Assembly (NCBI RefSeq): GCF_010093535.1
Contig: NW_022985164.1
Span: 638,556-702,555 of the forward strand
Source of the DNA: Lindgomyces ingoldianus
Taxonomy: Eukaryota; Ascomycota; Dothideomycetes; Pleosporales; Lindgomycetaceae
DNA length: 64,000 nucleotides
Reading direction: 5' to 3'
Positions within the stretch are counted from its first letter, which is position 1, and every line of letters starts with the position of its first letter. Made by a program: the position numbers and the translations under genes. The notes beneath the pieces were generated by a model that ran no database searches, had not been told where the DNA came from, and was given only the letters and a program-made list of their open reading frames with translations. Positions 21,714 to 36,800 of the stretch are shown piece by piece.

Positions 21714-24700
21714 ATACCTTTATCTTATTCTTTTTTAGAAACTGTTTAACCTAAGCACTTTATACTGCTATTAAAGAGTAAACTATAGTTAGCTGCACCT
21801 CTACGCCCTAGCAACTACGCCTTAACAGACTGTACACCTGTCTAGGCTAAGTTCTTGTTACAGTCTACAGTTGGACCAGCGTAACTCCACCAGTCGTGCT
21901 CCACAGTCTAGCCAGTTTGGAGCAGGGTTCGCTTATGAACCAGTCGGAGGACACAGAAGCAGCTCTGCTGCCTGCAGTGATGGAGGAGTGCGTTGTCTAA
22001 TAAAGGAACAGGCTATAAATCTAACAAGTCTAAAAGAGCTTATAAAGCTCTTTTTAGTAGGCTTACATAAACTTATCCTACTTACCTTAGCACCCTCTAT
22101 ACATGTATATAGTCTCTACATTAAATAACTTTTAAAAGGTGTGTTTAATATTTAGTTTATTTTTTATATAAACTAAGTAGCATTAAGCTTTCTAAAAAGT
22201 TATAATACTATTTATATATCTTACACTATATATACCTTTAACTCTGTCTAACAGGACTGTTTAACCCTAGCTACTATACTACTGCGCATAGAGTAAACTA
22301 TAATCTAGTTACTCTACCTCCCTTTATTAGCTCTATAGCCTTTCTATAGAACTGTACACCTTACTGTTAGCCTTTTTTCTCTGCCTTATTCTCTTTTAGG
22401 AACATTATTAACCTAAGTGCTTTTATAAAGTAAGGATTATAATATTAAATACTACTCTTTTTAAAAAGTATAACTACTTAATATAACTTAGATTTTAACA
22501 TAGCCTACATAGCTTTATTAAGATTTATAGAAGTTTTTACTTAAAGTAAAGCTATCTTAGTAGAATAAATTAATATAATCTAAAATAATATAAAAAAACT
22601 TTAGTAAATTAGTAATAAAATAAATAAACTAGTAAACTTTTAAAAAGAAGTTAAAAACTTTTACTAAAAAGTAGTAAAATTTAATAACTTTTTATTACTT
22701 ATAAATACTTAGTAAGCTACTAGCTCTGCGCACTAGATACATGCACTATAAGTAGAGCTAGCTAAACTCTAGAACATTTTAACTAAAAAAATAAGCATTA
22801 TAGCTAAAAAGACTTTAAGACTAGCCTTTTTAAAGCTTTTTAAAAAATTACTAAAAAACCTTTACCTCTTCTTTACTAAATACTACCTTTATATGCAATA
22901 TAATAAAGAAGCATTTTAGACTAATATAGAAATAATACCTTAAATAGAACTATACTTAAAAGGCCTCTTTATAATTTAGTTCTAACTATATATAAATAAT
23001 TAGATAGACTTTAGAGCTAACAGCATAGCACTTACTTTTAAAATAAAAGAAGTGTTTAGTAGTGTTAAAGCCTTTAAAAATGCTCTAACAGCTATTTATA
23101 AAACTATAAAAAAATAAAAAATTATAGCTAATAAGTTAAACACTTTAAAATAAAAAAAAGCATAGCCTAAAACTATGTAGTACACTTTAGAGAATAACTA
23201 GCTATTTATAAATAGACAGACTAAAAAGCTTTTTACTGCATGTTTTATAATAAGCTAAGTAATGTTATAAAAAATAAATTTATATATAATAATAAACTAA
23301 CTACTTTTAAAAACTTTATTATGTAGGCAACAACCTATAATAATTACTATAAAGAGTGTAAAAGAGAAAAGTAGTAAAAAAGAACTCTTTAAAAACTAAA
23401 GTTTATTTCTAAAAAAAAAGTTTTTTTAGTATAATAAAAAACTAATAAACCTTAGTTATGTAAAGTATATATAAAGGTCTCTTTTAAAGAAAAACTAAGT
23501 TCTAGAACATAATAAGCTGCCTCTAATAAAGAAATAATAAAAGTAGTTAAAAGATAAAGCCTACTTAAACTATAAAAAAGTAGGACATTTCTGCTAAAAT
23601 TACCTAAACTTCTAAAAGAGGGAGAATAAAAATACTACTATAATAGTAAAAGCTATTACTACTAAATACAGCTATATAAAAAAGAAAATAGTAGAAAGAT
23701 TAAATAATAGACTTTACTAGTAATGCAGAGAAAACTATTCTTTAAGAAACTACTTTAAAGTATATTAAAAGGTAGTTATCTAGAACTTTAGTAGCTTAAA
23801 TAAAGTGTTATAAGACTTTATAATTTTTAAAAAGTATAAAAAAAGACTTAGATCTAAGGATATATTATAAATATCTAAAAAAAGAGAATTTTTTTTTTTA
23901 TAACTAGACCTTTAGCACCTTAGTAAGAGAGCTCTTTAAACAGTTCTAGAAGTGTAAATACTAAAAGTGCAGTCTATAACATAACTACTTTAATAAATGC
24001 ATAGTTATGCTCTACTAGATAAATATTAGTAATAATTACCTTATGTTTAATATAATATAGCAGATAGCTAAAGTTAAATATAACATTATAAATAATAAAA
24101 AATAATAGTAGTTTTTATTAAAATCTAAGATTAAAAACTAGAAAGACTAAGTAAACTTGCTAGGTTTAAAGTCCTAAAACTAGTACTTAGAAAACTTAAA
24201 ACACTACTTCTAAGCCTTATAATTAGCAGGAAGGCTCTTATAATATAATAAAGCTATAGGTAGTGTGTACTTTACAAAAGTAGCTTCTATAGCACTAATA
24301 ATTACTAGTAAAAAGAACACCTTGTATAGGTAGTATAAACACAAGAATAGTCTTAGTAGACTTAAAAGAGCTCTTTTAACACCTTATATAAACCTAACAA
24401 TTGTCTATACTCTTAGTACTAGTGCACGTAACAGTATTGCACTAGACACTAAGATAACAAGCATTAAGCAGGCTAGTAGCCTACATAGAAGAAGAACTAC
24501 AACAGATGCCTACAGTAAGGAACAGCCTTAGCCTGTAAAACTATAAACTGCTACACCTATTAAATAGCCCTTTTTTATAAGTAAGAAAAATAGCTAAACT
24601 ATAAAAATAAAAATAACTATAAGTTTTATTACTTTTAATAAAAAGTAGTAAAAAAAAAACTACTTAATATTATACTACCTAGTAGAGGATTATAAGTGCA

Positions 24701-26059
24701 AAGTAGCTAACTGCTATAATAAAAAGCACTAAATCTATAAAAAAAATAAGTTTAATAATAACTTATAAAATATTAACTTTTACTTTTTAAAAGATAAAAA
24801 AGTTTTTTATAATATATTAGCCCTTGTTATAGTAGAATAAGAAGTAGAATATAGTCTAACTATAACCTTTATATTTAAAGAACACTTAGGACTAGCCTTT
24901 ATTAATAGCAGATGCACCTTTACTATAATAAATAAAAACTAGGTAGATAAATAAAGCATCTTTTTTTAAATAAAAAAAAACTTATTTAAAGTAACTCTTA
25001 CTAACACATCCTTAATTAAGTATAGTAATAGATAGATTAACCTAAAAATATATAAAAAAAGCTTTATAACCTTAAACATAAAAAACTAGAGATTTATAAG
25101 TATACTTTTACTAAAAAGTAATTATAACATAATTCTAAAATATAACTAGCTAAAAACACATAACTTTACTATTAATTAAAAAATAATAACGATAGAAAGT
25201 TTTAATAACTACATAAGTATAACCTAGTTAGCATGCTATAACAACTTATACTTAGTCTATAAGTAAGTAAAGTAAGGTAGCAGTTACTACTTTAAAAAAA
25301 AAAGCTTTAGAAATTCCTCTACTAAAAGCTAAAAGCTTAAGTAGTAAAAATAATAAAAAATAAACTAAAAAAAGTCTCTTATAATAAAATAAAAGCTAAT
25401 AAGAATGTAAAATAAGTTAAAATTTTTAAAATCTAGAAAAAAGGCAGTATTTCTATTAAATATAAGAACTATAAGAATATGTTTAAGACACCTGCTAATC
25501 TAAAAGAATTGCCTCTACACTAGCCTTAGAACTACGCTATTAATTTAATAAAAGATTATAATCTAAAAACCTACAAGCTTTACCCTCTAACAAAAATATA
25601 AAAAAAGCTCTATAAAAATATATTAACTAAATATTAGTATAAGGCTATATTTAAAAAAGCTATAGCTTAATTACCTTAGCAGTAGTTTTTATAAAAAAGA
25701 AAGAAAAAAAATTAAAGTCTATTAAAATTATAGAACCTGTCTGTACGCAGCAGCAGCGTCACGGCCTGGATACAAGCGATCGCGCACAAGCAGGATCACG
25801 TATCTATGTCACATAATGCTTGTGCGCGAACCTCTGTGCGCGAACATCTAGATATCCCCCTTTTCCTTTATATAAAAGAAAGAAAAGAGTAATAGAACTA
25901 AAAATATATTACTTTTACTTTACTTACTTTATACACTATGTATACTATACACTACTTTTACTTTTACTACTTAAGTGCTTATACTATAAGCAGCTAGCTG
26001 TTAGAGCCTATTTAACACTAATTAGTAGTTAATTTAATTAACTATAAATTAGTAAAAGT

Positions 26060-26960
26060 AATAATAAAGTACTTATACTTTATAAGGTACTTTATTTTAT
26101 TACCTATTTTTTAAAAAGAGTAATAATAAAGCACTTATACTTTATAAGGTACTTTATTTAGTTACTTATTTCTTAAAATAGTAGATTAATCCTTTACATT
26201 ATATAGCAAGCCCTGCTACTGTATAAAGCAAAAAGAAGATAGTGTAAGATGCACACTAAAGCTATTAAAGCTGCATAACCTAGTAGCTAGACAATAGCAT
26301 ATTAATTCTTTGCATTATACAGCAAGCTCTGCTACTGTACAAAGTAAGAAGGAGATAGTGTAAGGTGCACACTAAAGCTATTAAAGCTGCACAACCTAGC
26401 AGCTAGATAATAGCAGTACCTGTATAATCTACTACATAAGCAATTAACTTTACACTTTATAAAGCACTTTGTTTTGTTACTTATCTCTTAGAAAAAGTAA
26501 TAATAAAGCACTTATACTTTATAAGGTACTTTATTTAGTTACTTATTTTTTAAAATAGCAGATTAATCTTTTACATTATATAGTAAGCTCTGCTACTATA
26601 TAAAGTAAAGAGGAGATAGTGTAAGGCGCACACTAAAGCTATTAAAGCTGCACAACCTAGCAGCTAGATAACAGCAGTACCTGCGTAATCTACTACATAA
26701 GTAATTAACTTTACACTTTATAAGGCACTTTATTTTGTTACTTATTTTTTAAAAAAAGTAATAATAAAGTACTTACACTTTATAAAGTACTTTATTTAGT
26801 TACTTATTTCTTAGAATAGCAGATTAATCCTTTACATTATATAGTAAGCTCTGCTACTATATAAAGTAAAAAGAAGATAGTGTAAGGCGCATACTAAAGC
26901 TATTAAAGCTGCATAACCTAGCAGCTAGATAACAGTAGTACCTGTATAATTTACTAGAAA
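26060..26960 (+). repeat. Tandem repeat of about 280 bp in the copia leader
   Basis: Units start near 26107, 26473 and 26754, each opening with an A-rich tract then GTAATAATAAAG. They contain a CTATTAAAGCTGCA block and a GCAGCTAG block. The first unit carries an extra partial duplication of about 85 bp. The related leader in copia-2 (about 44510-45180, inverted) has fewer units, so the array varies between copies. Confidence 0.8.
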
Positions 26961-29900
26961 AGTAATTAACTATACTATTATAATAAAATTCTACTAGCAA
27001 CTAATAACTTTACATAATAATAAAAAAAATAAGAAATAATTTTTATTATATAAACAACTTATAAAGAACATAGAGATATTAGAGGTAACACTATAAAATA
27101 AAACTAGCCTAGAGTACTAGAATAACAAGATTAATATATTAAAAGCTTTAATAAGCTTATAAACTTAATTATACATAAGTTACATAATTACTAATTTACA
27201 TATAATAACTTAAAAAAGCGCTACTTTTCTAAGTTTATATATAAAAGATTTTAAAAAATAGACACTATAAAACTTCTTAGCACTTAGCTATATGTTTAAA
27301 AAAAAGCTTATATAAGTGCTAAAAAATAAAGAAATTACACTATAGCTAAGCACTAAAAGTACCTAAGCTTAAAAGCTGTATAATATAGCATTAAAAAAAG
27401 TAATTACACTAAAAAAGCTTTATATATAACTTTTATTACTATATAAAGCTCTACATAGAAGCAGACTAAATATAATGCTACTATTAATACTAAACATACT
27501 AGCATTACTTGCTCTTACACCTTAGCTAGCACTACACTAATTACTATACAAATAATACATGCCACCCTACCTAACGCCTGCTCCACACCCTTAATTGTAC
27601 ACACCACCGCCTGCAGTAGTGTGTACACTACTAATACTACTTGCATAATCTATACTATATTACAACCTGTACAAACTTCTACTTTAAAGGGAAACTGCTA
27701 AAGAAAAACTTTTAGTAGACAAAATTATATAATTTTAAAAAGCATAAAAAAATAATAATAACTACATAAGTTAACTATATAACATTTTTATAAATAAAAT
27801 AAAGATTTTTATTAATCTATATTAATAGCTAAATATCTAGAAAACTTAGTACATAGATATCTTTCTAGATATCCTAAAAAGTTATGCAAATATGTACTAT
27901 ATGCATAACATAGGCTCTAGACATAACTAGAAGCATTTATATAACACCTTAAGCAGTTACTTTAACACTAATGTAAACTATAGCTAGTACTAGACAGACT
28001 AGACAATAATAACTTTTATATAATACTAATAAAAGAACTTTAATAAGAGTTTATATAAAGTCTTTAAAATAATAATTAACAAGCTTACACTTATATAAAG
28101 GGCACTAAGAATAGAATTTTAAAAAGATGTTCTACTACACACTGCTATTATATAAGCCTGTTAAGGATAACTAAAACTAGAACATGCTATGTTTACTATT
28201 AAGCCCTTATGTAAAGCCTTATTTAGTAACTTACAGGCATTACTCTAAGTTACTATAGACTAAAGGGCAAACTAATACCTCTAGAAACTGCCTAATATAT
28301 ACTACATAAACTGCTAATATAACTCTACACAACAAAAAAAAAGCTTCCCTCTGTGTAAAAAAAAACAACATAGAAGATCTTTATCTAGGTTTAGGCTATA
28401 ATCTAAAGATAACTATACATAAATAAAAAAGTGCTTTGTCTACTATAAAAAAGGATATTAGTTATTAAACTACTCTTATAATAACTATATGTAAGCAAAG
28501 AACTAGTATGTTGCCTTATATAAAGATTTCTATAATAAGACTTTATTATATAAAGCTATTACCTTATACATCTAAGACTTTAAAGGTTACCTTAAAAAAA
28601 TAATTTACATAATATAAAAAAAATAAAATAGAAAAGTAAGAATGCTAAAAAAGCTGTTAACTACTTTACCTCTACTACCTATCTACACTATGTAATAGAA
28701 GAGGACATCTACAGCATTAAACCTAAAAAGTATGCTAAGTAGTTTATTCTTAATAACTAATACTATACAGTATACTAAGGTAAACTATAAAACATAGGCG
28801 CAGTAAAGATCTTTACTATTAGCAAGTTTTAACTTAAGGCGTATATATAAGAGAACCTACATATAAAAATTAATTAAACACTTAGCTAAATAGATATTAG
28901 CTTTAAAAGCTAGACACTAAAGAAATTAATTAGTACTATATAAATCTAGAACTTAATTAGTCTAGTTATATACTATATTCTAAAGACTTTAACACTATTT
29001 CTGCTATTACTAGCAGATGCTAACTAACTTAGGGCATACTTTAATAACATTTTAAATGTTATTATACATAAAGACAAAACTACTATCTTTATTATATAAA
29101 AATAAAGACACTTTTTTTTTAATATTAGTAAGAAAGAATTTATGTCTTTTTTTACTAAATTAAAACTTTACTGCCTTTACTGCTAATTTAGACACCTTTA
29201 TATAAAGAAACTCTAGAAAATGCTAACTAGCGCTAGCTACAATGTTAATGCTGCAGTGCTAGAAAAGATTAAGAAGTTTTGCTACCTTTACTAATTATAT
29301 AACTAGGCTTTGCAAAGATTTAAGTTTATAATTAAAAATAACACCTACTTTAACTATAAAGTTATTATTAATGTTATATAAATTAATAATAAGGATGTCT
29401 TACATGTTATTAATATAGACATATTATTTTAGGCTGCTATATTCCTAAAATCTATGTCTGCATAAAATACCTAGGATGCACTATACAAATGCTAGATTAA
29501 CACCTATTAAGGACCCCTAGACTATATTATGCATAACTTTAGTATAAACTTTACTTTAGAGAATTTCTAAGCTTATGCAAAGATTATAGAAGCTACATGC
29601 ATGCAGATGCCTATAGAAGTACATTAGGCAGTTAGAAAGGTTAAGCGTGTGCACACACCTCTCTAATAAGTGTTTAACATTCTAAAGACTAAGCTAGGTA
29701 ACTATACAGATAATAAGGCTATCCTGCAGATAGCAGTTAAGGCTCTAAACAACACAGCTAGCCTGCACAGTCTAGTACCTACGCTGCTAGTCTTTAGAGC
29801 ATACCTAAGAATTAACTTAGACTCTTTGCTATTACTAGACATTATTACATAAGCAAGTGCTATATAAAAGGTAATAAAAATACTTTAAAAAGACTATATA

Positions 29901-30897
29901 AAAGTAAACATTAATTATATAATTAACACTTATAATAGCTTTATAATATATAAAGTTCTTAACCTTCTTCTTAGCTTAAAGATTATAGTATAGAGAGAGA
30001 AAAAAAAAGCTAGACTAGCCTATATAAAATTAAAAGCATTAAAAGAAAAGATATTATTATTAAAAAAAATAGCCTACTAAAGCTCTAATGTACATAAGTT
30101 AAACTATACTATAGAGAAAAAAAAACAACCTACCTATAATAAATAACCTAGATAAACTAATCTCTATATAAAGAAATTTTTTAAAGAAAAGAAAGAGAAA
30201 ACAGCTTTATAAAAATGTTATAAAGGTAGAACTAAAGCCTACTATAAACTAAGCCTCTTAGGATAGTAATGCTGCACTAGTGCAAAGGAAAGATATAAAT
30301 ACTAAAAAAAGTAAAAAGTAAAGGAAACCTGCATAAAGTCTAGACTAGGTATTTCTAACCTAGAAGAAGAAGGATAATTAGGCCTTATCTATTAAGCTTT
30401 ATATAGACAGTGTAATTACTACACCTAAAAAACTATTTAAGAAATTAAACTATATAGAGATAGACACTTTAATTACTAACAGCACTTTTAAGGTTATAGT
30501 GTATAACTTAATAAAGTATAAAGGTTAGATTTTTAACTTTTACTTTATATAAAAAGTAAAAGGTAAAACAACCTAACTATATAAGAAATTCTACCTAGTG
30601 TTTACTAGCTACTTAGATAAAAAGAAAAGAGAAATTCTTACCTAGTTACTAACTATTTAGAGGATAAGCTAGAGACTACTTTTAGCTATAAAAGTAAGCC
30701 TAAGAGCTATGTACAAAATGCATTTTAAACTGTGTAATATTACATAAGTATACATTTAATTAACAAATAAGCTTATGCGCACGCTGTACATAAAGCTACT
30801 AAAGGAGATGCGCTAGAGCTTTCTACTAAATATAATACTCTAGGTTATATAACTTTTGTATAGAGCTACTAAATTAGGACTGTATTAGTTTAAGATA

Positions 30898-33800
30898 ACG
30901 TACTTCACAGGCGAGTTACTCACACACCTGAGTCGCTTACTTTTGCCAAGACCCCACTAAACCACCCTTCCTACACTAATGCATTCCTAATAACACTACT
31001 TAGACGCGCTAAAAAAATGTAAGATATAGTTTATGCTCTAAACTTTTAAACAAGACACAAAACTCTTAAAGAAACGTGCTATAGCTATATACAGAGTCCT
31101 GTAAATAACAATAAATAACTACAGCGCTAGACAACCTTTACAAGCTAATTCTACAGCTAACTTATAAAGGCTACGTGTCACAGTATCCTCCCCGGATCCC
31201 AGACATAACTGTATTAGACGCGTACTAGAGTATTATTAGTGCACGTCTAACATAAACACAACATAACACAGACATAAACTTAAGCATAAACTGCTTTAAC
31301 ACTAACTAAACCTAAAACAGGCTTAATTTATACCTAAAGCGCTTAGACTTCTAAGCTAAGTATTTAATTACTAATTTCTTTTTAAACCTTTCTATTCCTT
31401 ATATAACATCTTGTACCTACTATAATACCTTACATAGTAATTAAACTAGACCTCTATAAAGCTCTATAACCTTACTTATGCATAATTATAACATTATATT
31501 ATATTAAAACCTTAGCTAAGAATAGCCTCTAAATCTAATCTAATAAGCTTAGTACTTACATAACTCTAAGCTATTAAAGTAAGCTAAAAAGCCTTTTAAA
31601 AAGTGCTTACTTTATAAAAAAGCTGCTATATTATAAGCTTTAAAGCTTTTTAAAAAGACTTTAAAGAATAGCTTTATATTATTAAGCAGTCTGTTTTTAC
31701 CTTAACTTTTATTATAGTAGTAGAAACTAAGAACTTACTAGCCTTAAAGCCTACTTAGAAGTCTAGAAATAGCTTAACTTTTTTCTACTTAACACTACCT
31801 ATAACTTATAACCTTTTTAACTTAGTAATAAAATCTAACTAACTCTCTAATCCTTTACTGTTTAATAGAAAATAAAAAGACTTACTTTTCTTTTTACATA
31901 AGCTCTAATATAAACTTAAAAGAAATGTAGACTAATTCCCCTCTAAACACTTCTAGTTACTATATGCCTACTTTTAACTTAACTATAATATAACAGCCTT
32001 AATTAACTTACTAATAAATAAAGATATTATTAACCTAAATTAATTTATAGTGTTTCTGTAAGTAACTTATAGAGACTTAAATAAAAAGTTAACAGCCCTA
32101 AGTTACTTAAACACTCTATAATAAAAAAAAAAAGCTTTACTTTACACTTTACTAAGTTCTACTAACTTGCATCTAATATAGGCCTAAATAAGATAGGTCT
32201 AATTATAGCCTTATATAACTCCCTCTTAACTAAACTACAACGCGCTATAGTAGAAGAACCCCTCCTAAATAACCTTAATGCGTATGCAAACCTAATTACT
32301 ACCTATAATAATAACATAAGGTTCCTCCCTATATAAGCCCTAATACGCCCCTAAACTAGCGCAGTTACAAATAAAAACTTTAACATAATAAAAATTAATT
32401 TAAATTATGCTCTAGTTAGTTCTAAAAAGTGTAAAAATTATAAAAAGAAAAGTTAATGCTTTAAGTGCAGTAAGCATAGTTATATTTTTTAAAACTACTT
32501 TATTTCCTTTTTTTAAGTCTACGCAAGTAGCGCTGCTAGTACTTATTAAAGATTTTTACTATTTTAATCTTATTTTTATAAAGGCTTTAACTTATATTTA
32601 AGCTTTAATCCTCTTTACTACTCTTAACATAGCCGCAGCTATAGCAGTAGGAGCCTGTAAAAAGGCTTGTCCTAGGGCTAAGTTGCCCTTTAGGACTAAT
32701 TTAACACTAGATCTCTGCTAACCTATAGGCTAAGTCCCCTACTAATAACTAAAAGTACTAAGTTAATATTCCTATATGTTTATAATAAAAAACTATATTA
32801 GCTTTAATATAAGCTCTTATTAACTTAGAAGTAAATAGCATAGGTTACATTAATAAAGAACTAGCGCGTAAACTAAATCTTTAATTAACACTACTTACTT
32901 AAATAATTTACCTAACTAGATTTAATAAAAAATAACTTAAAAAAAGTTTTATTTTTTATACTATAACTATTATAATTACCTACTAACACTATAAGGAGCA
33001 GATTAAGCTCTATGTAATAAACATAGAATGTTATAACCTAATCTTAGAATAACTATAGCTGTATTAGCATAAAGTTACCTTTAATTACTAAAAGTAAGTT
33101 CTAAACTTTAACTTTTTCTAATGCTAAGATATATGCTTATGCTTACACCTAAACAACACCTAAATAGCACTTAATATAGAAGGTTTTTAGACTTACTTTT
33201 TAATAACCTAGAAAAAAACTACCTAAGTAAGGCTAATAAGCTAGGCCTTTTACTAAGATAAGCTATATAAAATAATTTAATAACTGCTTAAACTTAAAAA
33301 AAAAAAAGCCTTTAAGAAACTTCTACTTACCTAATTTAGACATAAACTAGGACTTAAACAGCAGATAGACATCTGCTACATAGGACCTGCCTTATTTATA
33401 ACCCTAGCTTAATAACTAGATTATAAAATCTATATAGTTATAATTTCTAATATAGACTAAGCTTTAGCTTTTTAAAAATATACTAACTTAAGAATAATAG
33501 TCTCTTAAGACTACTATAACTTATTACATGTCTTTTTTTAAGATAAGTTTAATAAGCTTTTAATATAATGTCTATATAATTACTAGATAACCTTTAAGCC
33601 TAGTAAACAACCTAGTTATAGGCTACTATATAAGATGTTACTAAACAAATTAAAAGTGCTCTAAAAATACTTTAATAAGAACCTAAAAAAAGGGTTTATT
33701 TAAGCTAGCTTCTTACTAGTAGTGTTACTTATACTATTTATAAAGAAACTTAGGGGTAGGCTTTAATTCTATGTTAACTACTAAAGACTAAATACTATTA

Positions 33801-36800
33801 CTATTAAAAACTAATACTTAATTCTCTTTTTACAGAAAACCCTAAGCTAACTAAGTAAAGCAAAGTATTTTATAAAGTTAAATATTATTACTGCCTTTAA
33901 TAAGCTAAGGATAGTAAAGGGTAATAAGTAGCTAACAGTGTTTTAGACCTAATATAGACTATTTAAGTACCTAGTAATGCCCTTTAGCTTAGCTAACACG
34001 CCTAGTACTTTTTAACATTTTATAAACAACTTACTCTAACCCTACCTAGACATATTCTGCACTGTGTATATTAATAATATTCTAATCTATAGTAATAGCC
34101 TTTTAGAGTATAAACAGCATGTACACCTAGTGCTAAAGGCTATAGAAGAAGCAGGTCTGCAACTTAACATAGACAAATGTAAGTTCTACTAATTAAAGGT
34201 TACATATTTAGAATATGTAATTTTTATAGATAGTATCTAAATAGACCCTATTAAGGTTTAGACTATACTAGATTAGCAATACCTAAAGAATATAAAGAAT
34301 GTTTAAGCTTTTATAAAATTTACTAACTTTTACTAATAATTTATTAATAACTTCTTATAGCTAGTAAGCCTTATAATTACACTTACTAAAAAAAAAGTTT
34401 AATTTAACTTTAACCTAAATTACTAATAGTTTTTTAATTAGCTAAAAAAAGCTTTTACTAAAGCTTTAATACTCTGCTACTTTAACTCTAAACTACTAAT
34501 ACTTATAAAAGCTAATGCCTTAGACTATGTAGTAGCAAGAGTTCTTTTCTAGACTAAGCTAGACAGGACTATTAGGCCTATTACATACTTTTTAAAAAGA
34601 ATAAGTCTTATAAAAGGTAATTATAAGATCTATAATAAAAAATTACTTACTATAGTACACTACTTTAAATAATAGCAACTTAAACTAGAAAGTGCAGCGC
34701 ATCTAATATAAGTCTTATTTAACTATAAGAACTTACAGTACTTTGTAACTATAAAATAACTTAGCTACTAATAAGCTTATTAGTTTAAATACCTATCTTA
34801 TTTTAATTTTAAAATTACTTATTATTCTAGTTAAAATAAAGGGAAACTAAATACTTTTATAAGGTAATCCTAAAATGTCTTTACTTAAAAAAAAGTGTAA
34901 AAGGCTTAACACTAAACTCTACTTTAACTTAAGCTATTTTTAGACTTTAACTTAAATAAAATAAATTAGATAATTAATTAAATTATTACTAATAAGTATC
35001 TAAATAATAAATTTATTTAAAAAACCTTAGACCTACTCTAAAACAGCACTAGTTAGTTAAAGAAGGTAACACTAGCTAACTATAAAAACTAAAATAGGAA
35101 GCTATATTACTATAACTAACTTATAATTCTTAATTTTAATAAACTAAGAATTAAACTACTTTAAATTATATATAACTTGCCTATTAGAGGACACCTAGGT
35201 AGAGGAAAGACTCTTAACCTACTACAGAGAGAGTACTACTAGCCCTGCATGTTCTATACTGTACGCTAATACATATTATGTTGCTATACTTGCTGTAAAG
35301 TAAAGGCCTTTTAAAAAAGGTATAATAGCCTACTTAAACTACTTCTAATCTCTAAATAAGCTTAGAAAGATATATTAATTAATTTTATTATAAACCTACC
35401 TCTATTTAAAAGGTACATAAATATTATAGTAGTTGTTAATTACTTAACTAAGTATTAACACTTAATACTATGTTCCTTTATAACTGCCCCTAATATAGCC
35501 TAGTTATTCTACTAATATATATAAGTTTACTATAGCTTACCTAACATAATTATATTAGACAGAGGTACATAGTTTGTCTTAGCCTTCTAGGACAAACTCT
35601 ATAAATAGCTTTAAATTATTCTCTATCTATCTACAGCTTTTTACCTAGAGACTAATAGCTAGACTAAGAATATAAACACTATAATAAAATAAGTCTTATA
35701 AGTGTACATAAACTACTAGTAGGATAACTAAGTAAAATAGTTAGCTATAGCATAGTTTAAAGCTAATAACATAATATTTAAATTAATGTAAGTATCTTTA
35801 TTCTTAGTAAACTATAGATACTACCTCTAAATAAAATTTAAACTACTTATAAATACCCCCTAACTAACTTATTAATTTATATAAGTAATAGATGTAAATA
35901 GACTTATTAATAAAATTTAAAATATATTTAAATATATTTATAAAAAGCTTACATAAGCTTAAGCTTTTTAATAAGAGTATATAAACTAATTCTAAACCTT
36001 TGCCCCTGCGTATACAGCTAGCAAGAAGGTCTAGCTAGACGCTAGAAATATTTAAATAAACTAATAATTAAAGAAACTTAATTAAAAGAACTTTAGCCCC
36101 TTTATAGTAGCTTATATAGTTTTATTACATGCTTACTAATTAATCCTACCTAACAGCATAAAGATACACCCTGTGTTCCACGTATTGTTGCTGCGCTAAG
36201 CAGCCTCTAAATTTAACTATCTACCTAGACAGCTAAACCTGCTACCTAAACCTATTATTATAAATAATAAACTAGAATATGTTATAGAAGATGTTAAATA
36301 GATCTAGTTTAATAAAAAGAAATATATTTATAAATACTTTATAAAATAGACTAGATACAACAAACTGTTATAGAAACCTATAGAAGCTTTATAAAAGAAC
36401 TTTATAGTAACTTAATTCTATGCTTAATACTTATTTAAACTAAACCTATACTCTAATAAAGACAACCTAATGCTAGAACTACTAATGTAAAGGATTCCCT
36501 TTTTAATAAGAGAAGGAGTACTGTTACAGTATTCTCTCTAGATCTTAGACATAACTGTATTAGATGTGTACTAGAGTATTATTAGTGCATGTCTAACATA
36601 AATATAACATAACATAGACATAAACTTAAGCATAAACTACTTTAACACTAACTAAACTTAAAATAGGCTTAATTTATACTTAAAGTGCTTAAACTTTTAA
36701 GCTAAGTATTTAATTACTAATTTTCTTCTAAACTTTTCTATTCCTTACACAACGTCTTGTACCTACTATAATACCTCACGTAGTAATTAAACTAGACCTC

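Noticed and set aside
21871..22128. 85-codon open frame
   Set aside because: Lies wholly within the gypsy-2A 5' LTR; the matching 3' LTR has stops; open only because this LTR end escaped mutation.
29670..29852. 60-codon open frame as a small gene
   Set aside because: It is a surviving stretch of copia-1 integrase with stops on both sides.
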